DNA from: JBQTIU01 sp052387815
GTDB taxonomy: Bacteria > Pseudomonadota > Alphaproteobacteria > CACIAM-22H2
Assembly: GCA_052387815.1 (NCBI GenBank)
Contig: JBQTIU010000057.1
Coordinates: 7,695 to 71,694, forward strand
Length of the DNA: 64,000 nucleotides
Reading direction: 5' to 3'
In this document: in pieces, positions 9,869-18,598 of the stretch
Layout: the number at the start of each line of letters is the position of its first letter
How positions within the stretch are numbered: position 1 is the first letter of the stretch
Notes under the pieces: model-generated
The model's input: only the letters and a program-made list of their open reading frames with translations
What the model was told of the DNA's origin: nothing
Database searches by the model: none
Position numbers and translations under genes: made by a program

Positions 9869-10648
9869 TCAGCGCCGGATCGCCGCCAGTCCCTCGGCCA
9901 GCGCCTGCTGTAGAAGCATGACGTCGGTGCCGTAGCACAGGCAGCGGAAGCCTTTTTCAGCGAAGGCACGGGCGGAAGCGACGCTGCCGGCGAGGATGCC
10001 GGGCGCCTTGCCGTGCCGCCGGCAGGAGTCGAGGAATCGGTCGACCGCGGCCAGGAAGCGCGGGTGGTCGAACTGGGCGGGGATGCCCATGCTGTCGGTG
10101 AGGTCGAAATGGCCGAGCCAGCCGACATCGATGCCGGGCACCGACAGCACGGCGTCGATGGCGTCGATGCCGTTCGCGCTCTCGACGAGCGCGATGACCA
10201 GCGTGCGCTCATTGGCGGCCTTCATCTTGGCGACGGGGTCGCCGCCGGAGTAGCCGTCATGGGCAACGTTGAAGGCGAGGCCCCGCACGCCGTCGGGCCG
10301 GTAGCGGCACCAGCGGGCGATCTCTTGCGCCTGCGCGCCGGTCTCGACCATGGGGACCATGATGCCGAGCGCCCCGGCATCGAGCACGGGGGCGACGAGG
10401 TGGTAATGGCGCCCGGGCACGCGCACCAAGGCGGCAACCCCGCTGGCGCGTGCGCAGGCGATCTGCTGCTTCATGGTATCGATGCCGGCGCCGCTGTGCT
10501 CCATGTCGAGGAGGACGAACTCGGCGCCAGCCTGCCCGAGGATGCGGGCGAGCCCGGGGGTGAAGAACTCGAAGGCCATGGTGCCGTAGGCGGAGCCGCC
10601 GCGCGCCAGCTTCTCGCGCACCGGGTTCGCTTCCATCGCGTCGGTCAT
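9869..10648 (-). CDS. HpcH/HpaI family class II aldolase
   Basis: A 259-residue metal-dependent aldolase of the HpcH/HpaI family, which cleaves 2-oxo-3-deoxy or 4-hydroxy-2-oxo acids to pyruvate plus an aldehyde. Family signatures are FVLLDMEHSGAGIDTM (catalytic His region), LVRVPGRHYH and the metal-binding region ALVESANGIDAIDAV, followed by VGWLGHFDLTDSMG. The ATG overlaps the stop of the preceding dehydrogenase gene (ATGA), showing translational coupling. The sugar acid cleaved cannot be read from sequence. Confidence 0.9.
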   Translation of the reverse strand: MTDAMEANPVREKLARGGSAYGTMAFEFFTPGLARILGQAGAEFVLLDMEHSGAGIDTMKQQIACARASGVAALVRVPGRHYHLVAPVLDAGALGIMVPMVETGAQAQEIARWCRYRPDGVRGLAFNVAHDGYSGGDPVAKMKAANERTLVIALVESANGIDAIDAVLSVPGIDVGWLGHFDLTDSMGIPAQFDHPRFLAAVDRFLDSCRRHGKAPGILAGSVASARAFAEKGFRCLCYGTDVMLLQQALAEGLAAIRR

Positions 10649-11712
10649 GGCGTCGCCTCCTTCGCCCAGGCGGGGACCGCTGCCCCGACGCGGCCCGCCG
10701 CTTCGACGAGCTGCGTCCAGGTGGTAGCGTCGATCGGAGTGCCGCGCGCCGACCGCTCAGCGCGCGTGCGATCCTCGATCTCGCCCGGCAGCAGGACCGG
10801 GCTGTGCGGGTCGAGGGGCGGCGAGGCCTTGACCCATTCGATAAGCCGGCGCAGGTCGGCGGCGAACCCGGCGGCGCCGGCGAACGCGGCGGGATCGAAG
10901 AGCAGCGACAGCATGTTGTTGACCAGCCGATGGGCGGTCGGGCTGTCGGGATGGCTGCTGCCCCCGCCGGTCAGCGCGCCGGCCAACACCTCGCAGAATA
11001 CCGACAGGCCGAAGCCCTTGTGCCCGCCGACCGTCAGGATGGCGCCGGGCGGCTTGGCGTAGAAGGTCTCGGGATCGGTGCTCGGGCGGCCGGCGCCGTC
11101 CAGGATGCAGCCCGGCGGCAGCTTCTCGCGCTCGTTTCGCGCCACCTGGATCTTCCCCTCGGCGACGATCGAGGTGGCGATGTCGAGGATCAGCGGCCGG
11201 CCGCCGGCGACCGGCACGCCGGCCGCGATCGGGTTGGCCGACAGGCGGCGGTCGCTGCCCCCGTGGGGCGCGACCAGGATGCCGAAGCCCGACGTGTTGA
11301 CCAGGTGGTAGGAGGCGAGGCCCGCGGCGACGGCCTGCTCGGCCCACGCGCCGATGCGGCCGAGATGCCCCGCGTTGCGGATCGCCACGGCCGCCAGGCC
11401 ATGGCGCCGGGCGCGCTCGATGCCCATTGCCATCGCTTCCCGGCCGATCACCTGACCGTAGCCGAACTCGCCGTCGACCACCAGGATCGGCCCTGACTCC
11501 TGCACCACGCGCGCGTGGCGGTTGGCGACCACCAGCCCGCGCGCCAGCCACTCCAGGTACTTCGCCACCCGGATGACACCGTGCGAATCGTGGCCCATCA
11601 GGTTGGCCTCGACCAGGTGGTCGGCAACGATGCCGGCCTCCTCCGGCGTCGAGCCGGCGGCGTGAAATACATTCGCGACGAAGGCAGCCAGCGGATCGGC
11701 GGCGATTCTCAC
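10645..11712 (-). CDS. Ldh2 / malate-lactate dehydrogenase family oxidoreductase
   Basis: A 355-residue NAD(P)-dependent 2-hydroxyacid or ketimine dehydrogenase of the Ldh2/YlbC/MdhII family. Signatures include LVEANLMGHDSHGVIRVAKY near residue 28, with the catalytic histidine, and GHKGFGLSVFCEVLAGALTG near 220. It starts with GTG one base after the PdxA-family stop. A longer in-frame extension overlapping pdxA is not family-like. It probably supplies or drains the 2-oxo acid used by the HpcH aldolase next to it. Confidence 0.88.
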   Translation of the reverse strand: MRIAADPLAAFVANVFHAAGSTPEEAGIVADHLVEANLMGHDSHGVIRVAKYLEWLARGLVVANRHARVVQESGPILVVDGEFGYGQVIGREAMAMGIERARRHGLAAVAIRNAGHLGRIGAWAEQAVAAGLASYHLVNTSGFGILVAPHGGSDRRLSANPIAAGVPVAGGRPLILDIATSIVAEGKIQVARNEREKLPPGCILDGAGRPSTDPETFYAKPPGAILTVGGHKGFGLSVFCEVLAGALTGGGSSHPDSPTAHRLVNNMLSLLFDPAAFAGAAGFAADLRRLIEWVKASPPLDPHSPVLLPGEIEDRTRAERSARGTPIDATTWTQLVEAAGRVGAAVPAWAKEATP

Positions 11713-11713
11713 T

Positions 11714-12757
11714 TCAGGCCACCACGCGCACCCGCCGGCCCGCCGCCAAGCGGAACGCGTAATCGATCGCCTCCACCATGCTCTGGGCAATGGCGATCCC
11801 GCGCCCTGCAATGTCGAAGGCGGTGCCGTGATCGACCGAGGTGCGAACGAAGGGTAGGCCGAGCGTGACGTTGACTCCGCTGAGCGCCGTCCACCGCCCG
11901 ATCGCCGGGTCGATCGAGAAGCCGAGCAGTTTGACCGGAATGTGGCCCTGGTCGTGGAACATCGCGACCACGGCGTCGAACTCGCCCCCGACCGCCCTGA
12001 CGAACACCGTATCGCCGGGCAGCGGCCCCGCGATGTCGACGCCGCCCGCCCGGAACGACTCGACGACCGGCACCAGGACCCGGGCGTCCTCGTCGCCGAA
12101 CAGGCCGCCCTCTCCGGCGTGGGGGTTGAGCGCCGCGACCGCGATCCGCGGCCGCTCGATGCCGAGATCGACCAGCGCCTCGATGGTCAGCTCGACGACC
12201 CGCGTGACCCGCTCGCGCGTGATCAAAGCAGGCACGCGCGACAGCGCGACATGGGTCGAGACGTGGCTGACGCGCAGGCGGTCGTGGGCCAGCATCATGC
12301 AGGAATCCCGGCTGCCACTCAGCGCCGCCAGCATGTCGGTGTGCCCGGCGTACTTGAAGCCGGTGAGGTTGAGGGCCTCCTTGCTGAGCGGCGCGGTCGC
12401 GATGGCATCGATGCGGCGCGCGAGCACGAGCTCGACCGCCCGGGCGACGGCGTGATAGGCAAGCCGGCCAGCCTCGGCGCCGACCTGGCCGATGGGGATC
12501 TCGGCGCGTGCCCCCGCCGCCTCGATGGTCGGCACGAGCGGCCACGGGCCGCGGCTGCCGTCGGTCGAGAGCCGCGCCGGGAAGCCGAGCGCGGCCGCGC
12601 AATCGGCCAGGCAGCGCCCGGTCCCGATCACCACGAGATCGAGCTCGTTCGCCGCCACTCGGGGCGCGAGCTCCTTGACCGCCTTGAGCGCAATCTCTGG
12701 GCCGATGCCGGCCGGGTCGCCCATGGTGAGGCCGATGATCGCTCGCCGGACCGTCAT
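11714..12757 (-). CDS. PdxA2-type 4-phospho-D-threonate/erythronate dehydrogenase
   Basis: A 347-residue member of the PdxA family. Signatures include GLTMGDPAGIGPEIALKAVK at the N-terminus, FKYAGHTDMLA, SHVSTHVALSRVPA and FHDQGHIPVKLLGF, with the metal-binding histidines of the family. Its ATG overlaps the DUF1537 kinase stop (ATGA). The kinase-PdxA2 pair is known from D-threonate and D-erythronate catabolism, where the phosphorylated acid is oxidised and decarboxylated to dihydroxyacetone phosphate. Vitamin B6 synthesis is less likely in this context. Confidence 0.9.
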   Translation of the reverse strand: MTVRRAIIGLTMGDPAGIGPEIALKAVKELAPRVAANELDLVVIGTGRCLADCAAALGFPARLSTDGSRGPWPLVPTIEAAGARAEIPIGQVGAEAGRLAYHAVARAVELVLARRIDAIATAPLSKEALNLTGFKYAGHTDMLAALSGSRDSCMMLAHDRLRVSHVSTHVALSRVPALITRERVTRVVELTIEALVDLGIERPRIAVAALNPHAGEGGLFGDEDARVLVPVVESFRAGGVDIAGPLPGDTVFVRAVGGEFDAVVAMFHDQGHIPVKLLGFSIDPAIGRWTALSGVNVTLGLPFVRTSVDHGTAFDIAGRGIAIAQSMVEAIDYAFRLAAGRRVRVVA

Positions 12758-13884
12758 GGCGTGCCCGCTCCGCCGGCCAGCATGTCGGCGAGCGCCGAAC
12801 GGCCGCCAAAGGCGCCGGACTTCGAGACCACCGGCAGCCCGTCCCACGCGCCCCCGACCAGCGCCGAACGGGCCAAGCCCGGCGCGGGCTCGCCGAGCGC
12901 CGTCATCGCCGACGCGCCGAGGGCGAGGCAGAGGCGGAACAAGGTGTCGCCCCCGGTGACCGCCAGCCCACCCGGGCGCGGCGCCGCGCCGACGAGGACC
13001 GCGAGGCCGGCCGAGACGAGGCCGCCCGCCGCGCGTCGTTCCGTTCCGGGCGGCAGCCGGAAGACCAGTGCCGAGTCGGCCCCGGCCTTCAAACCGCCGG
13101 CGACATGGGCGACCGCCGACTCGATGTCGCGCGCGTCGCCGATGGCGACGACGGCGATGCCGCCGGTCGCGGCGAGACGGGCGACTTGCGCCTGCGCCGC
13201 GGGATGGGAACTGCCGACGACCGCGAGCCGCGGCCTCGGCAGCGGTCCGGCCGGCGAGGCGGCCGCGGCCGGCAGCCGCGCGGCGAGCGCGCGCCCGAGA
13301 CCGGCGCAGCCGCACCACAGCACCGGCCGGTCGAGACGGTCGCCGGCGCGCGCCACCGCCTCCAAGTCGGCATCGCTCTCGGCGTCGCACAGAATGACCC
13401 CGCCGCCGGCGATGGCCTCGGCGCTCGCCGCCAGGCGCGGCTTGTGCCCGAGCGCGGCGAGCGCGTCGGGCAGCCGGCAGTCGGCCGCGGTCCACGGGCG
13501 GTCGTCGTCGGTGCGGAAGTACTGCTGCCCGCGCCACGTGATGCGACGCTGCGCGGGGAAGGCCGGCGCGACGACGACCGTCGCGAAGCGGCCGCCGGCC
13601 AGGCAAGCGGCGATCTCCGCTGCCGGGTGGCCGCGCAGCAGCGAGTCGATCTTCTTGAAGGCGATGTCGGCACCGACCAGCGCCGCTCCGCACCGCCGAA
13701 CGCGCGAAACGGCTACGTCCTCAAGAGCCTCGCGCGTCTCCGAGTCGAGGGCCACGCTGCCTGCCGCCCGGACCCAGGGGTCCTCACCCCACACCACCGG
13801 GAGGGGGCCGGCCGCCCGGGCGAACGGACCGGCGGTATCGAGGGCGCCGGTCAAGTCATCGGCGAGCAGCCGCACGACGGTCAT
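12754..13884 (-). CDS. Four-carbon acid sugar kinase (DUF1537 family)
   Basis: A 376-residue kinase that phosphorylates C4 acid sugars. The N-terminal DUF1537 motifs LADDLTGALDTAG and KKIDSLLRGHPAAEI are present, as is the C-terminal nucleotide-binding TGGDTLFRLC. The ATG at 13884 overlaps the stop of the DeoR regulator gene and its stop overlaps pdxA2. In known pathways (DtnK, OtnK, LtnK) the partner enzymes set the substrate. The PdxA2 neighbour favours D-threonate or D-erythronate. Confidence 0.92.
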   Translation of the reverse strand: MTVVRLLADDLTGALDTAGPFARAAGPLPVVWGEDPWVRAAGSVALDSETREALEDVAVSRVRRCGAALVGADIAFKKIDSLLRGHPAAEIAACLAGGRFATVVVAPAFPAQRRITWRGQQYFRTDDDRPWTAADCRLPDALAALGHKPRLAASAEAIAGGGVILCDAESDADLEAVARAGDRLDRPVLWCGCAGLGRALAARLPAAAASPAGPLPRPRLAVVGSSHPAAQAQVARLAATGGIAVVAIGDARDIESAVAHVAGGLKAGADSALVFRLPPGTERRAAGGLVSAGLAVLVGAAPRPGGLAVTGGDTLFRLCLALGASAMTALGEPAPGLARSALVGGAWDGLPVVSKSGAFGGRSALADMLAGGAGTP

Positions 13885-14687
13885 TTCCTCGCCCTTGCCG
13901 CGGCGATGTCGACCGTGACGCCGAGCTCCTCGAGCGCGCGCCGGTCGTCCTTCGGGATCTCGCGGTCGGTGATCAGGCGATGGACCGCCTGGGCCGGGCA
14001 GATCTCGCAGAAGGCGGGCTGCGCAAACTTCGAGGAATCGGCGAGCACCGCGACGTGGCGCGCGGCGGCGATCATCCGCCGCTTGATGGCGGCGATCTCG
14101 ATCGAGGTGTCGCCGAGTCGCTGTCTGGCCAGCGAATGGGTCCCGATCAGCGCCAAATCGGCGTGCAGGCCCTCGATGAAGGACTCGCCGGGCTCGCCAA
14201 TAAGGGTGGACGAACCGGGGCGCACCGTACCGCCCAGCACGATGACCCGGATGCGCGGGGCGGCGGCGAGCAGGGTGGCGATCTTCAGGTCGTTGGTCAC
14301 CGCGGTCAGGCCGAGGTCGCGTTCGACCACCCGCACCGCCGCCTCCAGCACGGTCGAGCTCGAGTCGAAGATCACGCACTGGCCGTCCTCGACCAACTCG
14401 GCCGCCCGCCCTCCGATCGCCACCTTGGCGGCATGCTCCAGGTTGGCGGCGATCTCGTGGCCGGGCTCGAAGGTGGTGCGCAGTCGGGTCTTGAGCAGCG
14501 CGCCGCCGTGCGTGCGCTCCATGTAGCCCTGCGCGGTCAGCTCGTCGAGGTCGCGGCGGACGGTGGAGAACGAGCCGCCGATCGCCTGGGCGATCTCGGA
14601 CACCGCGGCGACGCCGCGCCGGCGGATGAGATCGAGCACCAGCGCACGCCGCTGGGCCGGAATCAGGCGGGCGTTGCGGCGCGGCAC
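13881..14687 (-). CDS. DeoR family transcriptional regulator
   Basis: A 268-residue regulator. An N-terminal helix-turn-helix is at AVSEIAQAIGGSFSTVRRDL (about residues 24-43), followed by the DeoR signature TAQGYMERTHGGALL. The C-terminal DeoRC sugar-phosphate-sensing domain contains IFDSSSTVLEAA, TNDLKIA and VLADSSKFAQPAF. The start is taken at a GTG (14687) with an upstream AAAGG, because the more distal frame overlaps a small gene remnant. It is embedded in the acid-sugar operon and probably represses it in response to a phosphorylated intermediate. Confidence 0.9.
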   Translation of the reverse strand: MPRRNARLIPAQRRALVLDLIRRRGVAAVSEIAQAIGGSFSTVRRDLDELTAQGYMERTHGGALLKTRLRTTFEPGHEIAANLEHAAKVAIGGRAAELVEDGQCVIFDSSSTVLEAAVRVVERDLGLTAVTNDLKIATLLAAAPRIRVIVLGGTVRPGSSTLIGEPGESFIEGLHADLALIGTHSLARQRLGDTSIEIAAIKRRMIAAARHVAVLADSSKFAQPAFCEICPAQAVHRLITDREIPKDDRRALEELGVTVDIAAARARK

Positions 14688-14694
14688 GGCGCCT

Positions 14695-14844
14695 TTAGCC
14701 CGCGCCTCGGAGATCGTAGCCGACGATGGCGCGGCCGCGCACCGCGGCGGCGTTTGCCCGGACCACGGCGAGGAAGCGGTCGACCGCCGAGGGATCGATC
14801 TCGAAGTCGACCGCAATCGCGTCACCGGCGGCAGGCTTGACCAT
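14695..14844 (-). pseudogene. Truncated antibiotic-biosynthesis-monooxygenase (YgiN-like) remnant
   Basis: A 49-codon frame whose first 34 residues, including AVDFEIDPSAVDRFLAVVRA and NAAAVR, look like the start of an ABM/YgiN-domain protein. That family is normally about 95-105 residues. The second half diverges into GRAIVGYDLRGAG and stops, so most of the domain is missing. It begins inside the 3' end of the dehydrogenase gene and ends eight bases before the DeoR start. It could be a decayed gene or a tiny coupling peptide. Confidence 0.5.
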
Positions 14845-15769
14845 CGTCCTTGCCGTCTAGCTCGAGGTCGGGAATCCGGGCGCCGACCATCTCGGCGAGC
14901 ACCCCCGGCAGGGTCGGCATGAAGCGTTCGCCGTGGCCGCGCATCAGGGCGAGCTGGTAGAGCTGGCTGGCCGCGTTGGCGACCAGGGCCGGCGCCTGCG
15001 CCGATTCCGCCAGGCGGGTGTAGAAGCGAAGGTCCTTACCGGCGATGCGCAGCGGTCCCTTGAGTTGCGAATCGTCGCCCTCGAGCGCCCACGGCATCAT
15101 CATCTGGAACATGGCGCTGTTGGCGCCACCGGAGGAGACGACGTCGTATAGCTTGCGCAGATCGACGCCGAGCCGTGCCGCGGTCACCACCGCCTCGGCG
15201 ATCACCGCGCTGGTGCCGATCGAAATGTAGTTGTTGAGGAGCTTCAGCGTGTGGCCGGCGCCGAGCTGGCCGACCTCGATGATCGTATCGGCGTAGCACT
15301 CGATCACCGGCCGTACCGCGGCGACGGTCTCGGGATCGCCGCCGAGGAAGGTGTTGAGCTTGCCGGCCTCCGCCTCGCGGGGCGTGCGGCCGAGTGGTCC
15401 GTCGACCATGGCGACGCCGCGCTCCTTCAAAAGCGCGCCGAGCTTGCGCGTCGAGGCGGGATCGCCAGTCGTCGAATCGACGACGATCATTCCGGGCCGG
15501 CTGCCCACCACCACGCCCTCCGGGCCCAGCACGACGGCTTCGACCTCGACCGAGGATGGCAGGCACAGGAAAACGATGTCCGAGGCCCGCGCCACCTCGG
15601 CGGGCGTGTGCGCCTCGCGGGCCCCGCGCCCCACCAGGTCGTCGACCGGCGCGCGCTTGCGGTGGCCGAGCACGGTCAGCTCATGGCCCTTGCGCAGGAT
15701 ATTCTTGGCGGCGCCGTGCCCCATCAGGCCGACGCCGATGTAGCCGACGCGTTTGAGCTCGCCTGCCAC
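14822..15769 (-). CDS. Beta-hydroxyacid dehydrogenase (3-hydroxyisobutyrate dehydrogenase family)
   Basis: A 315-residue NAD(P)-dependent dehydrogenase. The N-terminal Rossmann motif is GYIGVGLMGHGAAKNI, the substrate-binding segment is DGPLGRTPREAEAGKLNTFL, and the catalytic lysine lies in GAGHTLKLLNNY. The start is a GTG at 15769 with GGAG upstream; the 38-residue upstream extension is basic and unlike the family. The family includes LtnD, the L-threonate 2-dehydrogenase that acts with DUF1537 kinases, which fits the operon. It is the first gene of the acid-sugar run. Confidence 0.88.
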   Translation of the reverse strand: MAGELKRVGYIGVGLMGHGAAKNILRKGHELTVLGHRKRAPVDDLVGRGAREAHTPAEVARASDIVFLCLPSSVEVEAVVLGPEGVVVGSRPGMIVVDSTTGDPASTRKLGALLKERGVAMVDGPLGRTPREAEAGKLNTFLGGDPETVAAVRPVIECYADTIIEVGQLGAGHTLKLLNNYISIGTSAVIAEAVVTAARLGVDLRKLYDVVSSGGANSAMFQMMMPWALEGDDSQLKGPLRIAGKDLRFYTRLAESAQAPALVANAASQLYQLALMRGHGERFMPTLPGVLAEMVGARIPDLELDGKDDGQACRR

Positions 15770-16108
15770 CCTGCGTCTCCATCCCTTGCCAGCCCGACGG
15801 CGTCGGGCCGCCGACGATGTTTGCATGTTTTTGAGCGATTCTGCAAGTAACCCGCCTTTCTCACGGCAGCTATCACGAGGCAATCATGCAGCGCCGCGGG
15901 GCGCGGCGAGCGCGGCGTAAGCGCGCCCGTATTCGTGCCGGTCGGGGAACGCCGAGGCCATCGCGACCTTGCGCCGGCGGACGCTGATTTCGACCGGGGC
16001 GCCGAGTTTGCACCGGGGAACTCCTGCCAAGCCGGTCAAGTCGTTGTTCGCAAAACAACTTTCCCGGATTCGATTCCCCGATGCACCTCTTTCAGTGAGA
16101 AATCCGGC
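15770..16108. other. Intergenic region between the acid-sugar operon and the glycine-zipper lipoprotein
   Basis: About 340 bases with no supported complete gene. It should contain the promoter of the acid-sugar operon on the minus strand. A minus-strand open stretch ending at about 15885 encodes a tail containing FPDRHEYGRAYAAL with no recognised start or family, possibly a gene remnant. A TTCGATTCC string near 16068 resembles a tRNA T-loop, but the flanking stem does not pair. Confidence 0.4.
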
Positions 16109-16588
16109 TTATGGCGCGAGGCGCCAGCTGCCGTCCGCCTGGCGGCAGGCGATGCCATAGCCCTGCTCGGTCCGCCCGCCGACTTGGATGGTCTCGTGGA
16201 ACTCGCGGCAAACCTCGCCGCTCGCCTGGTTGCGGCCCTCGCGGATCGGGGTCAGCATGCCGCGGTTGCCGGAATCGGGATTGGACCACGCGATTTGGGC
16301 GCCGATCGGCGCCGCATAGGCGCGGCTTTGCGCCCGGTTGGCGTAGGCGATGTCGGCGCGGTCGAGGGATTTGCCGACCTCCTGGCCGATCAGCGCGCCG
16401 AGCAGCGTCCCGGCGGCGACGCCGACCAGCCGCCCCTTGCCCTTGCCGAACTGGGCGCCGGCGACGGCGCCGCCGATGCCGCCCAAGAGGCCGCCGAAGG
16501 TGGTCTTGTTGGCCCCGACTTCGCCCGCGCCGGAGGTGACGCATCCCGACAGCAAGGTTGCGGCCGCGAGGACAGCGATGGTGCGCAT
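16109..16588 (-). CDS. Outer-membrane lipoprotein with glycine-zipper 2TM domain
   Basis: A 159-residue lipoprotein. The signal peptide MRTIAVLAAATLLSGC ends in a clear lipobox (LLSGC). Residues about 30-75 form a glycine-zipper region (FGGLLGGIGGAVAGAQFGKG, GVAAGTLLGALIGQEVGKSL), as in the rickettsial 17-kDa surface antigen family. The C-terminal part, with GEVCREFHETIQVGG, matches the conserved tail of these proteins. The ATG at 16588 is chosen because the signal peptide starts there. It probably sits in the outer membrane and has a structural role. Confidence 0.88.
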   Translation of the reverse strand: MRTIAVLAAATLLSGCVTSGAGEVGANKTTFGGLLGGIGGAVAGAQFGKGKGRLVGVAAGTLLGALIGQEVGKSLDRADIAYANRAQSRAYAAPIGAQIAWSNPDSGNRGMLTPIREGRNQASGEVCREFHETIQVGGRTEQGYGIACRQADGSWRLAP

Positions 16589-16678
16589 GAGCCTGGCCCT
16601 TCCCGAATATCCCGCCCGTGGGGTGGCCGTGGCCGCCCTCTGGCGGCACAACGCCGCGCCGCCGGCGCTTATTCCAGG

Positions 16679-17779
16679 CTAGAGACGAGCACGCGACTTG
16701 AGGCTGGCGACGACGCGCTTAGCGGTGCGGCCGTCCCACAGCTCGGGCTTGCGTCCGTTCTTGCCATGGCCGTCGAGGATCGCGCGCACTGCCCAGCGCA
16801 GCCGCTCGGGCTTGACGAGCTGGTTGGTTCCCTCGCTGATCGTGATCGGCCGTTCGGTGGTGTCGCGAAGCGTCAGGCAGGGGATGTCGAGATAGGTGGT
16901 TTCCTCCTGCACGCCGCCGGAATCGGTGATGACCAGCTTGGCCTCGCTTACCAGGCTCATGAACTCGACATAACCCAGGGGATCGACGATCCGGATGTCC
17001 GGCGCCGCCGCCAGGGTTTCCATCAAGCCGAACGCCTCGAGCCGCAAGCGGGTGCGCGGATGGACCGGGAAGACCAGCGGCAGGCCGAGGGCGACCCCGG
17101 CGAGCTCGCTCACCAGGAAGGCAAGCGCCGCCTGGTCGTCGACGTTGGCGGGACGGTGGATCGTGACCACGCCGTAGCGCCCGGCCTCGAGCCCGAAGGC
17201 CCGCGGTGCGCCCGCGGCCGCGATGCGCTCGCGCATGAGCGCGTAGGAATCGATCATGATGTTGCCGACCCGCTCGATGCGCGCGGACGGCACGCCCTCG
17301 GCGCGGAGATTGTCGTCGGCGTCGCTGGACGGCGTCCACAACAGGTCGGCGACGGCGTCGGTGACGATGCGGTTGATTTCCTCCGGCATGGTGCGGTCGC
17401 GCGAGCGCAAGCCCGCCTCGAGATGGGCCACCTTGATGCACAGCTTGGCCCCGACCAGCGCGCACGCCATGGTCGAGTTGACGTCGCCCACCACGACGAT
17501 CCAGTCGGGGGCCGCCGCGCGGCAGACGCGCTCATAGGCGATCATCACGCCGCCGGTCTGCTCGGCGTGCGTGCCGCTGCCGACGCCGAGATGGAAGTCC
17601 GGCGCCGGCAGGTCGAGGTCGTGCAGGAACGCATCCGACATGCCGGAATCGTAGTGCTGGCCGGTGTGGACGAGCCTGGTCCGGCACCACCGCTCGGGTT
17701 TGAGGGCATGGAACAGCGGCGCCACCTTCATGAAGTTGGGCCGCGCCGCGGCGATGAGATGGACGGTGGTGGGGCTCAT
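16679..17779 (-). CDS. wecB: UDP-N-acetylglucosamine 2-epimerase (non-hydrolysing)
   Basis: A 366-residue WecB-family epimerase that converts UDP-GlcNAc to UDP-ManNAc, or an acetamido-uronate analogue as in WbpI. Signatures include VGDVNSTMACALVGAKL, HLEAGLRSRDRTMPEEINR and the C-terminal TDSGGVQEE. It follows gmhA on the same strand with an 18-base gap. With gmhA and the divergent DegT aminotransferase it indicates nucleotide-sugar supply for lipopolysaccharide or capsule. Confidence 0.93.
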   Translation of the reverse strand: MSPTTVHLIAAARPNFMKVAPLFHALKPERWCRTRLVHTGQHYDSGMSDAFLHDLDLPAPDFHLGVGSGTHAEQTGGVMIAYERVCRAAAPDWIVVVGDVNSTMACALVGAKLCIKVAHLEAGLRSRDRTMPEEINRIVTDAVADLLWTPSSDADDNLRAEGVPSARIERVGNIMIDSYALMRERIAAAGAPRAFGLEAGRYGVVTIHRPANVDDQAALAFLVSELAGVALGLPLVFPVHPRTRLRLEAFGLMETLAAAPDIRIVDPLGYVEFMSLVSEAKLVITDSGGVQEETTYLDIPCLTLRDTTERPITISEGTNQLVKPERLRWAVRAILDGHGKNGRKPELWDGRTAKRVVASLKSRARL

Positions 17780-17797
17780 ATCGGGCGCGCATCCGCG

Positions 17798-18397
17798 CTA
17801 GAGGCGCGTGCCGGCGAACATCTGGCGCTCGATCAGCGCGCACAAGACGTGGCCGACGACGATGTGCGCCTCCTGGATTTTCTGGGTCTCGGTCGAGGGA
17901 ATGCAGATCAACGCATCGCACAAGGCGCGCATGGCCCCGCCCGTCTGGCCGGTCATGCCCACGCTCATCAGCCCCTTGGCGCGGGCCTGCTCGAGCCCGC
18001 GGATGACATTGCGCGATCGCCCGGAGGTCGACAGGGCGATGAACACGTCGCCCGGGCGGCCGATGGCGTCGATCTGGCGCGCGAACACCTCCTCGTACCC
18101 GTAATCGTTGGCGAGCGCGGTCAAGACCGCGGTGTCGGCGTTGAGCGCCAAGGCCGGCAGGCCCCCCCGCTCGAACTCGAGCCGGCCGACCAGTTCGCCG
18201 GCCAGATGCTGGGCGTCCGCGGCGCTGCCGCCATTGCCGGCAAACAGGATCTTGTTGCCGCGCTGGATCGCGCCGGCGCAACTCCGGCCGACCGCTTCGA
18301 TGCTCGCCAACAGCTCGGCATCGGCGAGGATCGCCGACAACAGCGTCCGGGTCTTGTCGATCTCGTTGCGAACGTGGTCCTGCAATCGAACCTCCAT
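17798..18397 (-). CDS. gmhA: Sedoheptulose 7-phosphate isomerase
   Basis: A 199-residue SIS-domain enzyme that makes D-glycero-D-manno-heptose 7-phosphate for LPS inner core. Signatures are FAGNGGSAADAQHLAGELVG, LANDYGYEEVFARQI, LSTSGRSRNVIRGLEQA and the C-terminal KIQEAHIVVGHVLCALIE. The heptose kinase and epimerase genes are not in the window. The roughly 200-base gap to the divergent aminotransferase gene must hold promoters for both directions. Confidence 0.92.
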   Translation of the reverse strand: MEVRLQDHVRNEIDKTRTLLSAILADAELLASIEAVGRSCAGAIQRGNKILFAGNGGSAADAQHLAGELVGRLEFERGGLPALALNADTAVLTALANDYGYEEVFARQIDAIGRPGDVFIALSTSGRSRNVIRGLEQARAKGLMSVGMTGQTGGAMRALCDALICIPSTETQKIQEAHIVVGHVLCALIERQMFAGTRL

Positions 18398-18598
18398 GCC
18401 ACCGGCGCGGGCCGCGCCCCTTCGATGCCCCTTGCCCCCGCCCGGGACGACACGATACGCGCTCCCTCCCCCTATATATCCTTGCTCGCCGCGGCGAGCG
18501 AATCTTGCGCGCTTTCGGGCCTTGCGAACCTGCTATTAAGAACAGCTATCGTCCGGCCCGCATCGCGAGCCCCAACTTCGACGAGGCGTGCGTCCTTC

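Noticed and set aside
16030..16085. tRNA-like T-loop string TTCGATTCC
   Set aside because: Flanking bases do not form the T stem, and no acceptor or anticodon stem could be drawn.
15935..18598. Very long open frame continuous with the DegT aminotransferase (about 1290 codons)
   Set aside because: The upstream two thirds are antisense to wecB, gmhA and the lipoprotein gene, with Arg/Gly/Asp-rich low-complexity translation; only the part from 18599 resembles a protein family.
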